DNA from: DATBGO01 sp963840095
GTDB lineage: Bacteria > Actinomycetota > Actinomycetes > Streptosporangiales > Streptosporangiaceae
Assembly: GCA_963840095.1 (NCBI GenBank)
Contig: CAWIXN010000005.1
Coordinates: 1,178,001-1,242,000, forward strand
DNA length: 64,000 nt
Direction: 5' to 3'
The notes below the pieces were generated by a model. That model did no database searches. It was not told where the DNA came from and was given only the letters and a program-made list of their open reading frames with translations. Positions 41,947 through 50,630 of the stretch are shown in pieces (position 1 is the stretch's first letter; every line of letters begins with the position of its first letter). The translations under genes were made by a program, and so were the position numbers.

Positions 41947-42864
41947 TCAGCTACCCCGACGTGTGATGGGCGTGGCGAAGATGCTCGGCGGAGGGGCTGG
42001 CGACGGTTCCGCCTGCGCGTCTGTGATCGGCCTGGCCCCCGAGGCGAACCGGTCCAGCTCACGGCCATGAAGCAGCCGGCCAGGGAACGGGTCAGCCGCC
42101 GTGCGCCGGGCCAGCGCGGCCACGGGCAGGCTACGGTGCGCGGCGGCCAGCACCAGGTTGCCGAACCTGCGGCCGCGCAGCACCGCGGCGTCAGCGATCA
42201 GGCAGGCGGAGGGGAATACTGAGCAGACCGTCGCCACCCGTGCGCGCGCGTGCGCCAGCGGAGGGCCATCGCCGACATTGACGGCATAGATGCCCGGCGA
42301 AGTGAGGGCCCGGACCGCGGCGGCGGTGAACTCGGCCGAGGTCAGATGGGCCGGTGTGCGCCCCCCGGCGAAGACGTCTGCTATCACCACATCAAAGGAC
42401 CCGGCGGGGACCTGTTCCAGGACAACGCGGGCATCTGCGACCCGGACGCGCACCCGCCCTGCCTGGTTCCCGCCAGCCAGGCGCCTGCGCTGGCGCAGTG
42501 GCAGCCGTCGCCGGACCAGATCCACTAGCGCGGGGTCCGACTCCACGGCCAGCTGACTAGAGCCGGGCCGGGTCGCCGCCACGTACCGCGCCAGGGTCAG
42601 GCCACCGCCCCCCAGGTGCAGGACGCGCAGCGGCTCCCCGGCCGGTGCCGCCAGGTCGACCAGGTGCCCGAGCCGTCGCATGTACTCGAACTCCAGGTAC
42701 TGGGGATCATCGAGGTCGACGTGGGACTGCGGGATGCCGCCCACGAGCAGCGTCCAGGCCCCGGGCCGGTCAGGGTCACCAACAAGCTCGGTGGCGCCCG
42801 CGTCAGCGTGCTGGCCCCTGACCGGCCTGCCGGTGCCATGCTGCTGTCCTGACATAACAACCAT
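41947..42864 (-). CDS. Spermidine-synthase-like class I methyltransferase-fold protein
   Basis: A 305-residue SpeE-like protein: YLEFEYMRRLGHLVD, RVLHLGGGGLTLARYVAATRP (nucleotide-binding glycine loop), LAVESDPALVDLVRRRL, VRVADARVVLEQVPAGSFDVVIADVFAG (acidic catalytic region), VNVGDGPPLAHARA. Actinobacterial members of this soluble, non-membrane branch are annotated spermidine synthase or fused-MFS/spermidine-synthase; aminopropyltransferase activity is not proven. Start ATG 42864 or 42855. Divergent from the luciferase-like gene at 42922. Confidence 0.85.
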   Translation of the reverse strand: MVVMSGQQHGTGRPVRGQHADAGATELVGDPDRPGAWTLLVGGIPQSHVDLDDPQYLEFEYMRRLGHLVDLAAPAGEPLRVLHLGGGGLTLARYVAATRPGSSQLAVESDPALVDLVRRRLPLRQRRRLAGGNQAGRVRVRVADARVVLEQVPAGSFDVVIADVFAGGRTPAHLTSAEFTAAAVRALTSPGIYAVNVGDGPPLAHARARVATVCSVFPSACLIADAAVLRGRRFGNLVLAAAHRSLPVAALARRTAADPFPGRLLHGRELDRFASGARPITDAQAEPSPAPPPSIFATPITRRGS

Positions 42865-42921
42865 TGTGTAGCCGCGCCCGGACTGCTGATCCAAGTCCGC
42901 GACCAGGGGATACTGGGCCGT

Positions 42922-43983
42922 ATGGGGTGCGAGGTGTCCTGGTTCGCCGCGCTGTGCGACGACGACTACGAGTTCCTGGGCGTGCCGGACGGCAGGCTGG
43001 CCTCCAGCTGGGAACGCTGCCGCGGCATTGCGCTCGCCGCGGAGGAAGCCGGATATGACAACCTGCTGCTGCCGTCGGGATATTCGATGGGGATCGACTC
43101 GGTGGCGTTCGCGGCCGGGATCGCCCCGCTGCTGAAGCGGATGCAGCTGCTGGTGGCGGTGCGGATGGGCGAGATGTGGCCGCCGCAGCTGGCCCGGCAG
43201 CTCGCTACCATCGATCAGATGCTCGGCGGCCGACTCACGATCAACATCATCTCCTCTGACCTGCCGGGACAGGCGCTTGAGTCCGCGTCCAGGTACCGGC
43301 GCACGCTGGAGGTCATGCGGGTGCTGCGCAACCTGCTGGACGGCCAGCGGGTGGAGTGCCACGGCGAGTTCGCCGATCTCGTGCTCGACCCGCCGCGCCT
43401 GTGCCCGGTCCGGGGCGGCTGCCCGCCGTTCTACTTCGGCGGCCTTTCTGAGGCAGCGCGCGAGGTCGCCGCCCAGGCGGCGGATGTGTACCTGATGTGG
43501 CCCGACACGATGCCAGGCGTCGAGGCGGTGGTCAGCGACATGCGGGCGCGAGCCGCGCGCCACGGCCGGCAGCTGCGCTTCGGCTACCGGGCTCATGTCA
43601 TCGTCCGGGCCACGGAGCAGGAAGCCAGGGCCGCCGCGCGGCGCCTGGTCTCCCGGCTCGATGACGGTACCGGGGAGCAGATCCGCCGCCGGTCGCTGGA
43701 CACCACCTCGGCGGGCACCATGCGGCAGCACGAGCTGCGCGAGGCGGCCGATGCCGATGGCTATGCCGAGCCGGGCCTGTGGACGGGCATCGGCCGCGCC
43801 CGCTCCGGCGCCGGCGCCGCCATCGTCGGCGATCCCGACCAGGTGCTAGCCAAGCTGCGCGGCTACGCCGCCCTGGGCATGGAAGCATTCATCCTCTCCG
43901 GCTACCCGCACGCCGCAGAGGGCGACCTGTTCGCCCGGCACGTGCTGCCCCACCTCGACCACGGCCCGCTGCTGCCGCGCTGA
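42922..43983 (+). CDS. LLM-class flavin-dependent monooxygenase (SsuD-like)
   Basis: A 353-residue luciferase-like flavoenzyme resembling alkanesulfonate monooxygenases: YDNLLLPSGYSMGIDSVAFAAGIAP, LVAVRMGEMWPPQLARQLATIDQML, GGRLTINIISSDLPGQ, PPFYFGGLSEAAREVAAQAADVYLMWP, GYRAHVIVRATEQEA and the C-terminal HHAAEGDLF-like PHAAEGDLFARHVLP. These enzymes use FMNH2 to cleave C-S bonds, releasing sulfite. No sulfonate transporter lies beside it, so the substrate stays open. Confidence 0.88.
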   Translation: MGCEVSWFAALCDDDYEFLGVPDGRLASSWERCRGIALAAEEAGYDNLLLPSGYSMGIDSVAFAAGIAPLLKRMQLLVAVRMGEMWPPQLARQLATIDQMLGGRLTINIISSDLPGQALESASRYRRTLEVMRVLRNLLDGQRVECHGEFADLVLDPPRLCPVRGGCPPFYFGGLSEAAREVAAQAADVYLMWPDTMPGVEAVVSDMRARAARHGRQLRFGYRAHVIVRATEQEARAAARRLVSRLDDGTGEQIRRRSLDTTSAGTMRQHELREAADADGYAEPGLWTGIGRARSGAGAAIVGDPDQVLAKLRGYAALGMEAFILSGYPHAAEGDLFARHVLPHLDHGPLLPR

Positions 43984-44080
43984 GCGCCGCCGGCCCTGGC
44001 CGCCTGCGGCTACCGGCGGGCCAGGGCCTGGTGCCTGCGCACCAGGATCACGCGTCCCTGCGGGTGATGGCGGGCGAGGT

Positions 44081-45388
44081 TCACCGGAGGCGGTATAGGT
44101 CCTCGCCCGCGTCGGGCACGACCAGCGTGTCCGGGTCGGCCGCCCAGGCGGCCGGGTCCACCCCGGCCGGGTCCAGATAGTCGAGGTTGACCGCGCGGGT
44201 GACGTCCTCGGGGATGCCGGTAGCCAGCGTGACCGTGACCCGGTCGCGTTCCCCGTTTATCTCGTCGTAGGTTCCCGCGCCCCGCAGGTGCGTCGAGTGG
44301 GCGAGGTCCCCCCAGTGCAGGCCCTGGAAACGGTCCCACTGCTTAACGAAGTAGTCCCGGCAGTGATAACCGATCTGCTCGATCGCCGGATGCATCGCCG
44401 CGATCTCGCGGATGTGCGGGGCGTACAGCACGACCTGCCCGCCGTCGGCCACGATCGGCTCTACCTTGTAGAAGCCCTTGGCCCCGGTCCACAGGTCGTC
44501 GTACTTGGCCGGCACCAGCGACAGCACCCGGCGCACCGGGGCGTCGAGGTAGCGGATGTGCGCCTGCGCCGATACCTGCGCTGCGGCCTGCCACGCCGCC
44601 GCCGGATCACCGAACGCGACGGAGTGCAGGTCGGGCGCGCCCGACCTGGTGACCACGCAGAACGCCAGCCGCTCGCCGGGGACCAGCGACGCGGCCTCGT
44701 CGATGAGCGCCCGGACCGGCGTGATCCCGAGGGTCCCGATCATCGTGGCGCTGGTGATCAGCGCGCCGAGCCAGTGCGACAGGTCGATGAGCTCCCGGCC
44801 GCAGACGCCGGGGAAGAGGTACTTGTTGCCGCCCGAGAAGCCGACGACCTCGTGCGGGAACACCGGGCCGACGATCAGCGTGACGTCGTGCTCGACGACG
44901 GCGCGGTTGACCCGGACGCTGGCACAGTGACGCAGCATGCCGTCCGACAGCCCGGCGATCCGGTCCTGGCTGATCATCCCGACGTCAGTGAAGGCCGAGG
45001 GGTCCCACCAGGCGTGGTTGAGCACGGTCGTCGCCGGATAGCGCGCGGCACAGGCGCCGGGCTCATAGCCGAGGTGGGCACCGAGCGCCGCCTCGCTCAT
45101 CGCGGCGTGCGTGCCGAGCGCGACGAGTACGGTCAGGCGGCTGACCCGGCCGTGCAGGGCGCCGTGCACCGCGGACAGCAGCAGCGGCAGCGGGCAGGTA
45201 CGGGTGGCGTCCGGGACCAGGACGCAGACGCTGCGGTGTTCAAGCCGGGCGGCGCCGAGCCGGTCGCGGACAAACGAGCGGATCTGCTGCTCGGTGAGGA
45301 CGTCGTGCGGCCCGCCGATCTGCTCCGCCCCGATCCGCTCCGCCCCGATCCGCTCCGTCCCGCCGGCCTGCTGCGCCGGGTCCGTCAT
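44081..45388 (-). CDS. larA: Nickel-pincer-dependent lactate racemase family protein (LarA)
   Basis: A 435-residue LarA homologue. Motifs: VLVPDATRTCPLPLLLSA (substrate/Ni-pincer loop), VALGTHAAMSEAALGAHLGYE with the catalytic His, FPHEVVGFSGGNKYLFPGVCG with the lysine that covalently binds the nickel-pincer cofactor, and YFVKQWDRFQGLHWGDLAH. Racemises or epimerises a 2-hydroxyacid. Its setting next to uronate genes and larB/larC suggests a sugar-acid rather than lactate substrate (inference). The N-terminus has a short IGAERIGAEQIGG repeat from a 15-base DNA repeat. ATG 45388 follows GGAG. Confidence 0.9.
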   Translation of the reverse strand: MTDPAQQAGGTERIGAERIGAEQIGGPHDVLTEQQIRSFVRDRLGAARLEHRSVCVLVPDATRTCPLPLLLSAVHGALHGRVSRLTVLVALGTHAAMSEAALGAHLGYEPGACAARYPATTVLNHAWWDPSAFTDVGMISQDRIAGLSDGMLRHCASVRVNRAVVEHDVTLIVGPVFPHEVVGFSGGNKYLFPGVCGRELIDLSHWLGALITSATMIGTLGITPVRALIDEAASLVPGERLAFCVVTRSGAPDLHSVAFGDPAAAWQAAAQVSAQAHIRYLDAPVRRVLSLVPAKYDDLWTGAKGFYKVEPIVADGGQVVLYAPHIREIAAMHPAIEQIGYHCRDYFVKQWDRFQGLHWGDLAHSTHLRGAGTYDEINGERDRVTVTLATGIPEDVTRAVNLDYLDPAGVDPAAWAADPDTLVVPDAGEDLYRLR

Positions 45389-45465
45389 GTCACGCTCCAG
45401 ACGTCGGGTCGTGATGCCGGGCACCGGTGTTTCCCCCGGCACGCCGACGTGGGGAGTATAGGGGC

Positions 45466-46887
45466 ATGCCTGACGCCCGCGCCCCGCTGAGGCTGCACCC
45501 AGACCGGCTGCTGCCGGCCGAACCCGGACAGCGGGCCATCGCGCGGCGGCTCTATGAGGCCGTGCGCGAGCGGCCGGTGATCTCGCCCCATGGTCACGTC
45601 GATCCGCGGCTGCTGCTCGACAACCAGCCGTTCACTGACCCAGCGGCCCTGTTCGTCACTCCCGACCACTACGTAACCCGGCTGCTGCACGCCGACGGCG
45701 TCCCGCTCGACGCCCTCGGGGTCGGCCAGGGCCAGCTGCCCGAGAGCGCGGCCCGGCAGGTGTGGCGGCGGTTCTGCGAGCGCTGGCCCATATATCGCGG
45801 CACCCCAGTCCGCTTCTGGCTGGAGGCCGAGCTGGCCGGGATCTTCGGCGTTACGGTGCGCCCGTCGGCGCAGACCGCGGACGCGATCTACGACCAGGTG
45901 GCCGGGCGCCTCAGCCAGGACGCCTACCGGCCGCGCGCGCTGTTCGACCGGTTCCGGATCTCGGTCCTGGCCACCACCGATGACCCGTGCTCCGACCTGG
46001 CGGTGCACGCCGCGCTGGCCGCCGACCCTGGCTGGTCAGGGCGCGTGATCCCCACCTTCAGGCCTGACCGCTATCTGGAGGCGGCCGAGCCCGGGTGGCG
46101 CGCGGCGGTCAAGCGACTCGGCGAGGCGGCGGACGTCGACACCGGCGAGTACGCGGGCTACATCCGCGCCCTGCAGGAGCGGCGGCACTACTTCCTGGCC
46201 CGCGGCGGCCGGTCGGCGGATCACAGCCATGCCGACGTGCGGACCGATCCGCTCGAGCCCGCCGAGGCGGCGCGCATCTACCGCGCGGCGCTGGCGCAAG
46301 AGGCGGCGCCCGGCGAGGCGGTGGCGTTCCGCAGGCACATGCTGGCCGAGATGGCCCGGATGTCGTGCGACGACGGGCTGGTCATGACGCTGCATCCCGG
46401 GGTGCGCCGGGATCATCACCGGCCGACCTCCGGGCGGTTCGGGCCAGATACCGGCCACGACATCCCGATCCGCATCGAGCTCACCGATGCGCTGCGGCCG
46501 CTGCTCGAGCGCTTCGGCACTCATCCGGGCTTTCACCTGATCGTGTTCACGGTCGACGAGACGGTCTGGTCACGCGAGCTCGCGCCGCTGGCCGGGTTCT
46601 ACCCGTCGGTGTACGCGGGCGCGCCGTGGTGGTTCCTCGACGCCCCGGACGCGATCCGGCGCTTCCACGCGGCAGTGACCGAGACCGCCGGGTTCGCGAG
46701 GACATCAGGCTTCGTCGACGACACCCGCGCCTTCTGCTCGATCCCGGCCCGCCATGACCTGTCGCGCCGGGTCGATGCGGGCGTGCTGGCGCGGCTGGTC
46801 GCCGAGCACCGGCTCGACCAGGACGAAGCCCTGGCGACCGCCACCGACCTGGTAACCGGCCAGCCGACGGCCGCGTTCAGGCTGTGA
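45466..46887 (+). CDS. uxaC: Glucuronate isomerase
   Basis: A 473-residue amidohydrolase-fold isomerase of D-glucuronate to D-fructuronate (and D-galacturonate to tagaturonate). The metal histidines are in VISPHGHVDPRLLLDNQPF; YVTRLLHADGVPLDALG, FCERWPIYRGTPVRFWLEAEL, VLATTDDPCSDLAVHAAL, MTLHPGVRRDHHRPTS and FHLIVFTVDETVWSRELAP follow, and WWFLDAPDAIRRFHAAVTE near the end. Intact length. The ATG at 45466 has GGGGAGTATAGGGGC upstream. Overlaps the uxuB start by four bases. Confidence 0.96.
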   Translation: MPDARAPLRLHPDRLLPAEPGQRAIARRLYEAVRERPVISPHGHVDPRLLLDNQPFTDPAALFVTPDHYVTRLLHADGVPLDALGVGQGQLPESAARQVWRRFCERWPIYRGTPVRFWLEAELAGIFGVTVRPSAQTADAIYDQVAGRLSQDAYRPRALFDRFRISVLATTDDPCSDLAVHAALAADPGWSGRVIPTFRPDRYLEAAEPGWRAAVKRLGEAADVDTGEYAGYIRALQERRHYFLARGGRSADHSHADVRTDPLEPAEAARIYRAALAQEAAPGEAVAFRRHMLAEMARMSCDDGLVMTLHPGVRRDHHRPTSGRFGPDTGHDIPIRIELTDALRPLLERFGTHPGFHLIVFTVDETVWSRELAPLAGFYPSVYAGAPWWFLDAPDAIRRFHAAVTETAGFARTSGFVDDTRAFCSIPARHDLSRRVDAGVLARLVAEHRLDQDEALATATDLVTGQPTAAFRL

Positions 46888-48284
46888 CCGTCCCCCGGCT
46901 ATCGCGGGCCGGTCGGCACGGCCGGGCTGCCGCCCCGCCGCGCCTGGTCCACCTGGGACTCGGCAACTTCTTCCGCTCCCACCAGTGCTGGTACACCGAG
47001 CACGCCGCCGACGCCGCGGACTGGGGAATCGCGGCCTTCCTCGGGCGCAGCAGCGGCCCGCTGGCCGGCCAGCTCAACGCCCAGGACGGGCTCTACACGC
47101 TGATAGAACGCGCCGACGACGCGGACAGGTTCGAGGTGGTGAGCAGCCTGTCCGTGGCGCACGTGGCGGCGGACCACAGCGCCTGGCTGGGCTACTTCGC
47201 GGCGGCCTCGCTGGCCGCGGCGACGATCACCGTGACCGAGGCCGGGTACCTGGGCGGCGCCGACGGCGGGCTCGACTCCGGCTGCCCCGAGGTCCAGGCC
47301 GACATCGAGGCGCTGCGCTACGACCCCGCGGGGCCCGTGCACACCGCCCCGGGGCGCCTGGTCGCCGGGCTGGCGGCCCGGCGGCGGGCCGACGCGGGAC
47401 CGCTCGCCCTCGTGCCCTGCGACAATATCCCCGGCAACGGCGAGCTAGCGAAACGGGTTGTCGGTGACCTGGCCGGGCTCATCGACGCTGGTCTGGCCGC
47501 CTGGATAACCGAGTCGGTGGCCGTCGTGACCACGACGGTGGACCGGATCACGCCCCGCACACAGGCCCACGACATCCGGGCCGTGACCAGGTCCACCGGG
47601 CGTGACGACCGCTGCCCGGTCGTCACCGAGCCGTTTCACGAGTGGGTGCTCAGCGGCACGTTTCCCGGCGGGCGGCCGCGCTGGGAGGGCGCGGGCGCGA
47701 TCTTCACCGACGACGTGACGCCGTTCGAGCACCGCAAGCTGTGGCTGCTCAACGGCGCGCACTCGCTGCTGGCCTACGCCGGGTCCATCAGGGGCCACGT
47801 CACCGTGGCCGACGCGCTGGCGGACGAGACCTGCCGGTCCTGGCTCGAGGAGTGGTGGGCGGTGGCGTCGCCGCACCTGGAGCAGCCGGCCGTGGAGGTC
47901 GCCGCGTACCGGGCCGGACTGATCCGCCGGTTCGCCAACGCGCGGATGCGCGACCGGCTCGACCGGATCGCGGCCGACGGTTCGCAGAAGCTCCCGATCC
48001 GGATCCTTCCCGTCCTGCGGGCGGAGCGCTCGGCGGGGCGGGTACCTGAGGGAGCCACGCGCGTACTGGCGGCCTGGGTATCTCACCTGCGCGGCCTCGG
48101 CGCGCCCGTCAGCGACGCGCGGGCCGAACTCCTCGTCCCGCTCGCCGCCGGCCCGCTCCGGGCGGCGGTGCGCCGCGTGCTGGACTGGCTGGACCCGGAA
48201 CTGGGGGCCGACGCCGACGTGGTGGCGGCCGTCACCGGCCAGAGCGCGCAGCTCGCCTCGGGGCCGGGCCGACCGCGGCGGTAA
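46884..48284 (+). CDS. uxuB: Mannitol/fructuronate dehydrogenase family (UxuB-like)
   Basis: A 466-residue long-chain dehydrogenase. LVHLGLGNFFRSHQCWYTEHA is the NAD-binding family N-terminus, YTLIERADDADRFEVVSSLS, VTEAGYLGG, DNIPGNGELAKRVV, TTTVDRITPRT and EHRKLWLLNGAHSLLAYAG (catalytic Lys/Asn/His cluster) follow. Reduces fructuronate to mannonate or oxidises mannitol-type polyols. Placement behind uxaC with a GTGA overlap strongly supports the uronate role. No uxuA-type dehydratase appears in this window. Confidence 0.92.
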   Translation: MTVPRLSRAGRHGRAAAPPRLVHLGLGNFFRSHQCWYTEHAADAADWGIAAFLGRSSGPLAGQLNAQDGLYTLIERADDADRFEVVSSLSVAHVAADHSAWLGYFAAASLAAATITVTEAGYLGGADGGLDSGCPEVQADIEALRYDPAGPVHTAPGRLVAGLAARRRADAGPLALVPCDNIPGNGELAKRVVGDLAGLIDAGLAAWITESVAVVTTTVDRITPRTQAHDIRAVTRSTGRDDRCPVVTEPFHEWVLSGTFPGGRPRWEGAGAIFTDDVTPFEHRKLWLLNGAHSLLAYAGSIRGHVTVADALADETCRSWLEEWWAVASPHLEQPAVEVAAYRAGLIRRFANARMRDRLDRIAADGSQKLPIRILPVLRAERSAGRVPEGATRVLAAWVSHLRGLGAPVSDARAELLVPLAAGPLRAAVRRVLDWLDPELGADADVVAAVTGQSAQLASGPGRPRR

Positions 48285-48320
48285 AGTCCACTTCACCGAC
48301 TCCGACAGGCAGGCGAGCGC

Positions 48321-48437
48321 ATGGATGAAACGCATCACCTTTCATGGTCCGGGCCGGACGCGGCGGCCGTTTCGCGCCTGCACGGCCTGCTCGACGGTGC
48401 GGTCACCCTCCCCCTGGTGCGGGCCGGCCGTGGCTGA
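48321..48437 (+). other. Short open frame between uxuB and larB
   Basis: A 38-codon frame (MDETHHLSWSGPDAAAVSRL, continuing HGLLDGAV and ending VRAGRG) follows AGGCGAG and might be a truncated start of a former gene. It is followed by short imperfect repeats (CCCCTGGTCCCA). No family is recognised. Confidence 0.3.
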
Positions 48438-48503
48438 TTCACTGGCACCCGGTCTGGGGCATCCGCCCTCCCCTGGTCCCAACCCCCCTGGTCCCAGCCG
48501 GCC

Positions 48504-49217
48504 ATGGCCGATCACTGGCAGGAAGTTCGGGCGGCCATGACTGAACACTGGCAGCCGCCCGACGAGCTGGCCGCATTCGCACGGCCGGATCACGACCGGG
48601 CCGCCCGTCGCGGCTATCCGGAGGCGGTCTACGGCGAGGGCAAGACGGACGAGCAGCTCGCCGCCATTGCGGCCGCCGTGCGCAAGCGGGGGGACGCGAC
48701 CCTGTTCACCCGGCTCACCGCGGCGCAGGCCAAAGCCGTCCTCATCGAGCTGCCCGATGCTCATCACGACGAGCTCGCCCGGCTGCTGGCCTGGCCGGCC
48801 AGGCTTCCCCCGCAGGCCGGCGGCCTCGCCACGGTGGTCGCGGCCGGCACCTCTGATCTTCCGGTGGCCCGCGAAGCCGCCCTGACCGCGGCCTACCTGG
48901 GGCGCCGTTGTGAGCTGGTCGTCGACGTGGGCGTCGCCGGGCTGCATCGCGTCCTCGCCCACCTGGACCTCCTGCGCCGCTCCCGGGTGATCGTGGTCGT
49001 GGCCGGAATGGACGGTGCCTTGCCCAGCGTGGTGGCCGGACTGGTCAGCGCCCCGGTGGTGGCGGTGCCGACCTCGGTCGGTTACGGTGCCGCGTTCGGT
49101 GGCCTCGCGCCCCTGCTGGCCATGCTCAACGCCTGCGCGCCCGGCGTGGCCGTCGTCAACATCGACAACGGCTACGGCGCCGGGCATCTGGCCGCCCAGA
49201 TCGCCGCCCCGTCCTGA
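48504..49217 (+). CDS. larB: Nickel-pincer cofactor biosynthesis protein LarB
   Basis: A 237-residue LarB: it carboxylates and hydrolyses nicotinic acid adenine dinucleotide in the first step of nickel-pincer cofactor synthesis. DHDRAARRGYPEAVYGEGKTDEQLAAI, TVVAAGTSDLPVAREAALTA, VDVGVAGLHRVLAHLDLL, VVVAGMDGALPSVVAGL, PVVAVPTSVGYGAAFGGLAPLLAMLNAC and VVNIDNGYGAGHLAAQI match the PurE-like family. Start ATG 48504; ATG 48537 is possible. It works with LarC and LarE; larE is not within the window. Confidence 0.95.
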   Translation: MADHWQEVRAAMTEHWQPPDELAAFARPDHDRAARRGYPEAVYGEGKTDEQLAAIAAAVRKRGDATLFTRLTAAQAKAVLIELPDAHHDELARLLAWPARLPPQAGGLATVVAAGTSDLPVAREAALTAAYLGRRCELVVDVGVAGLHRVLAHLDLLRRSRVIVVVAGMDGALPSVVAGLVSAPVVAVPTSVGYGAAFGGLAPLLAMLNACAPGVAVVNIDNGYGAGHLAAQIAAPS

Positions 49218-49289
49218 GCGGTCCGGCCCCTTCGGACGGATCCGGGCAGCCATCTGGCCGCCCACATCACCGAACCGTCCCGAGCGGTC
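49185..49289. repeat. Partial duplication of the larB 3' end
   Basis: The last 38 bases of larB (CATCTGGCCGCCCAGATCGC and on) recur at 49251-49289 with a few changes, covering the intergenic space up to the larC stop at 49288. Looks like a short tandem duplication of about 65 bases by slippage. Confidence 0.65.
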
Positions 49290-50514
49290 AGACCGCCTCA
49301 GCTGGAACCGGCCGGCCGGGAACCAGGCCGCCCTGGGCTGCCGCCGCGTCGGCGAGCCGCAGCACCTGGCTCACCGGCAGGCTCAGCGCGGCGGCGGCGG
49401 TCTCCACATCGCCGTACTCCGGCGTGGCCTGCCGGATCAGCGTGCCGTCGTGGGCCACCTTGATCCGGATGGCCTGGCCGGCGACCTCGACCGGAACCCA
49501 CGTCCGGGCCAGGGCGTACTTGGCGACCTCGAAGCTGCGCATCCCGATCGCGGAGGTCTGCGCGACAATCACCCGGCGCAGCCCGGCGGCGCCTTCGGGC
49601 CGGGCCAGGACATGCAGGGTGTGGGCCGGGCGGCCCTTCTTCATCAGGATCGGGGTCAGCCAGGCGTCCTGCGCCCCGGCCTGCAGCAGTGCCGCGAGGA
49701 CCGTCGGCCACAGGCGCGGATCCAGGTCGTCGACGTTCGCTTCGATCACGACCTCGGGCGCCGGTTCATCCGGCGGCTCCGCGGCCTGCGCGGCGCCGAC
49801 GACAATCCGGACGACGTTGGCGCGGCCTGGCGTGTCCCTGGTACCGGCCCCGACCCCGACCGCGTCCACCCGCATCATCGGCAGCGGGCCGCACCCGCGG
49901 GCCAGCGCGGTCACCAGCGCCACGCCGGTCGGCGTGGCCAGCTCGCCCTGGCCGCCACCCGACACCGTCCACCCGCCGGCCATTTCCAGCACGGCAGGTA
50001 CCGGGACGGCCATGACGCCGTGCTCGGCGCGAACCGTCCCCGAGCCAACCGCGAGCGGACCGGCCAGGATCGTCGTGACGCGGAGGTCATGGATCCCGGC
50101 ACAGCTCCCGACGACGTCGGCGATCGAATCCAGCGCGCCGACCTCGTGAAAGTGAACATCGTCCGGCTCGGTCGCGTGCGCCCGGGCCTCGGCCGCCGCC
50201 AGCCGCCGGAAGGCCGCCAGGGCCTTCTCGCGGACCGCGTCCAGGATCTGCGCCCGTCCCAGCATCTGCTGGACGTCACGCCAGCTCCGCGGGGCCGGAT
50301 CCGGCTCACGGGCCGACACGCTCACCTTGGTGGCGCGCAGTCCCGCGCGAGTCACCTGCCGCGCGGAAAGCGTGACCGCGCCCGCCAGTACTCCGTCGAC
50401 CTGAGACTGGATGAACTCCAGGGACGCCCCGGCGTCGACCAGGGCGCCAAGCAGCATGTCACCGGCCACGCCGGCCGAGACATCCATCCACATGGTGCGG
50501 TGCCCGTCGGACAT
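49288..50514 (-). CDS. larC: Nickel insertion protein LarC
   Basis: A 408-residue LarC, the nickel cyclometallase that inserts Ni into the pincer cofactor. MWMDVSAGVAGDMLLGALVDAGAS starts it, then HFHEVGALDSIADVVGSC, GSGTVRAEHGVMAVPVPAVLEM, LATPTGVALVTALARGCGP, EANVDDLDPRLWPTVLAALLQAGAQDAWLTPILMKKGRPA and RTWVPVEVAGQAIRIKVA. Encoded in one frame; in Lactobacillus plantarum larC needs a programmed frameshift, which is not present here. Runs opposite to larB, with convergent ends. Confidence 0.96.
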   Translation of the reverse strand: MSDGHRTMWMDVSAGVAGDMLLGALVDAGASLEFIQSQVDGVLAGAVTLSARQVTRAGLRATKVSVSAREPDPAPRSWRDVQQMLGRAQILDAVREKALAAFRRLAAAEARAHATEPDDVHFHEVGALDSIADVVGSCAGIHDLRVTTILAGPLAVGSGTVRAEHGVMAVPVPAVLEMAGGWTVSGGGQGELATPTGVALVTALARGCGPLPMMRVDAVGVGAGTRDTPGRANVVRIVVGAAQAAEPPDEPAPEVVIEANVDDLDPRLWPTVLAALLQAGAQDAWLTPILMKKGRPAHTLHVLARPEGAAGLRRVIVAQTSAIGMRSFEVAKYALARTWVPVEVAGQAIRIKVAHDGTLIRQATPEYGDVETAAAALSLPVSQVLRLADAAAAQGGLVPGRPVPAEAV

Positions 50515-50630
50515 GATCGCCGCCTTCCCGGTCGCCGCCCTACCGGACGGCCTACAAGCTATCGTCGGCCGTCCGCACCGGCCCAGCGCCCACTCCGGCC
50601 GGTCCCCAGGATGGCCGATAAGCTCTCCGC

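Noticed and set aside
42865..43731. Upstream extension of the spermidine-synthase-like gene
   Set aside because: It overlaps the divergent luciferase-like gene, whose translation is strongly conserved; the extension is low-complexity.
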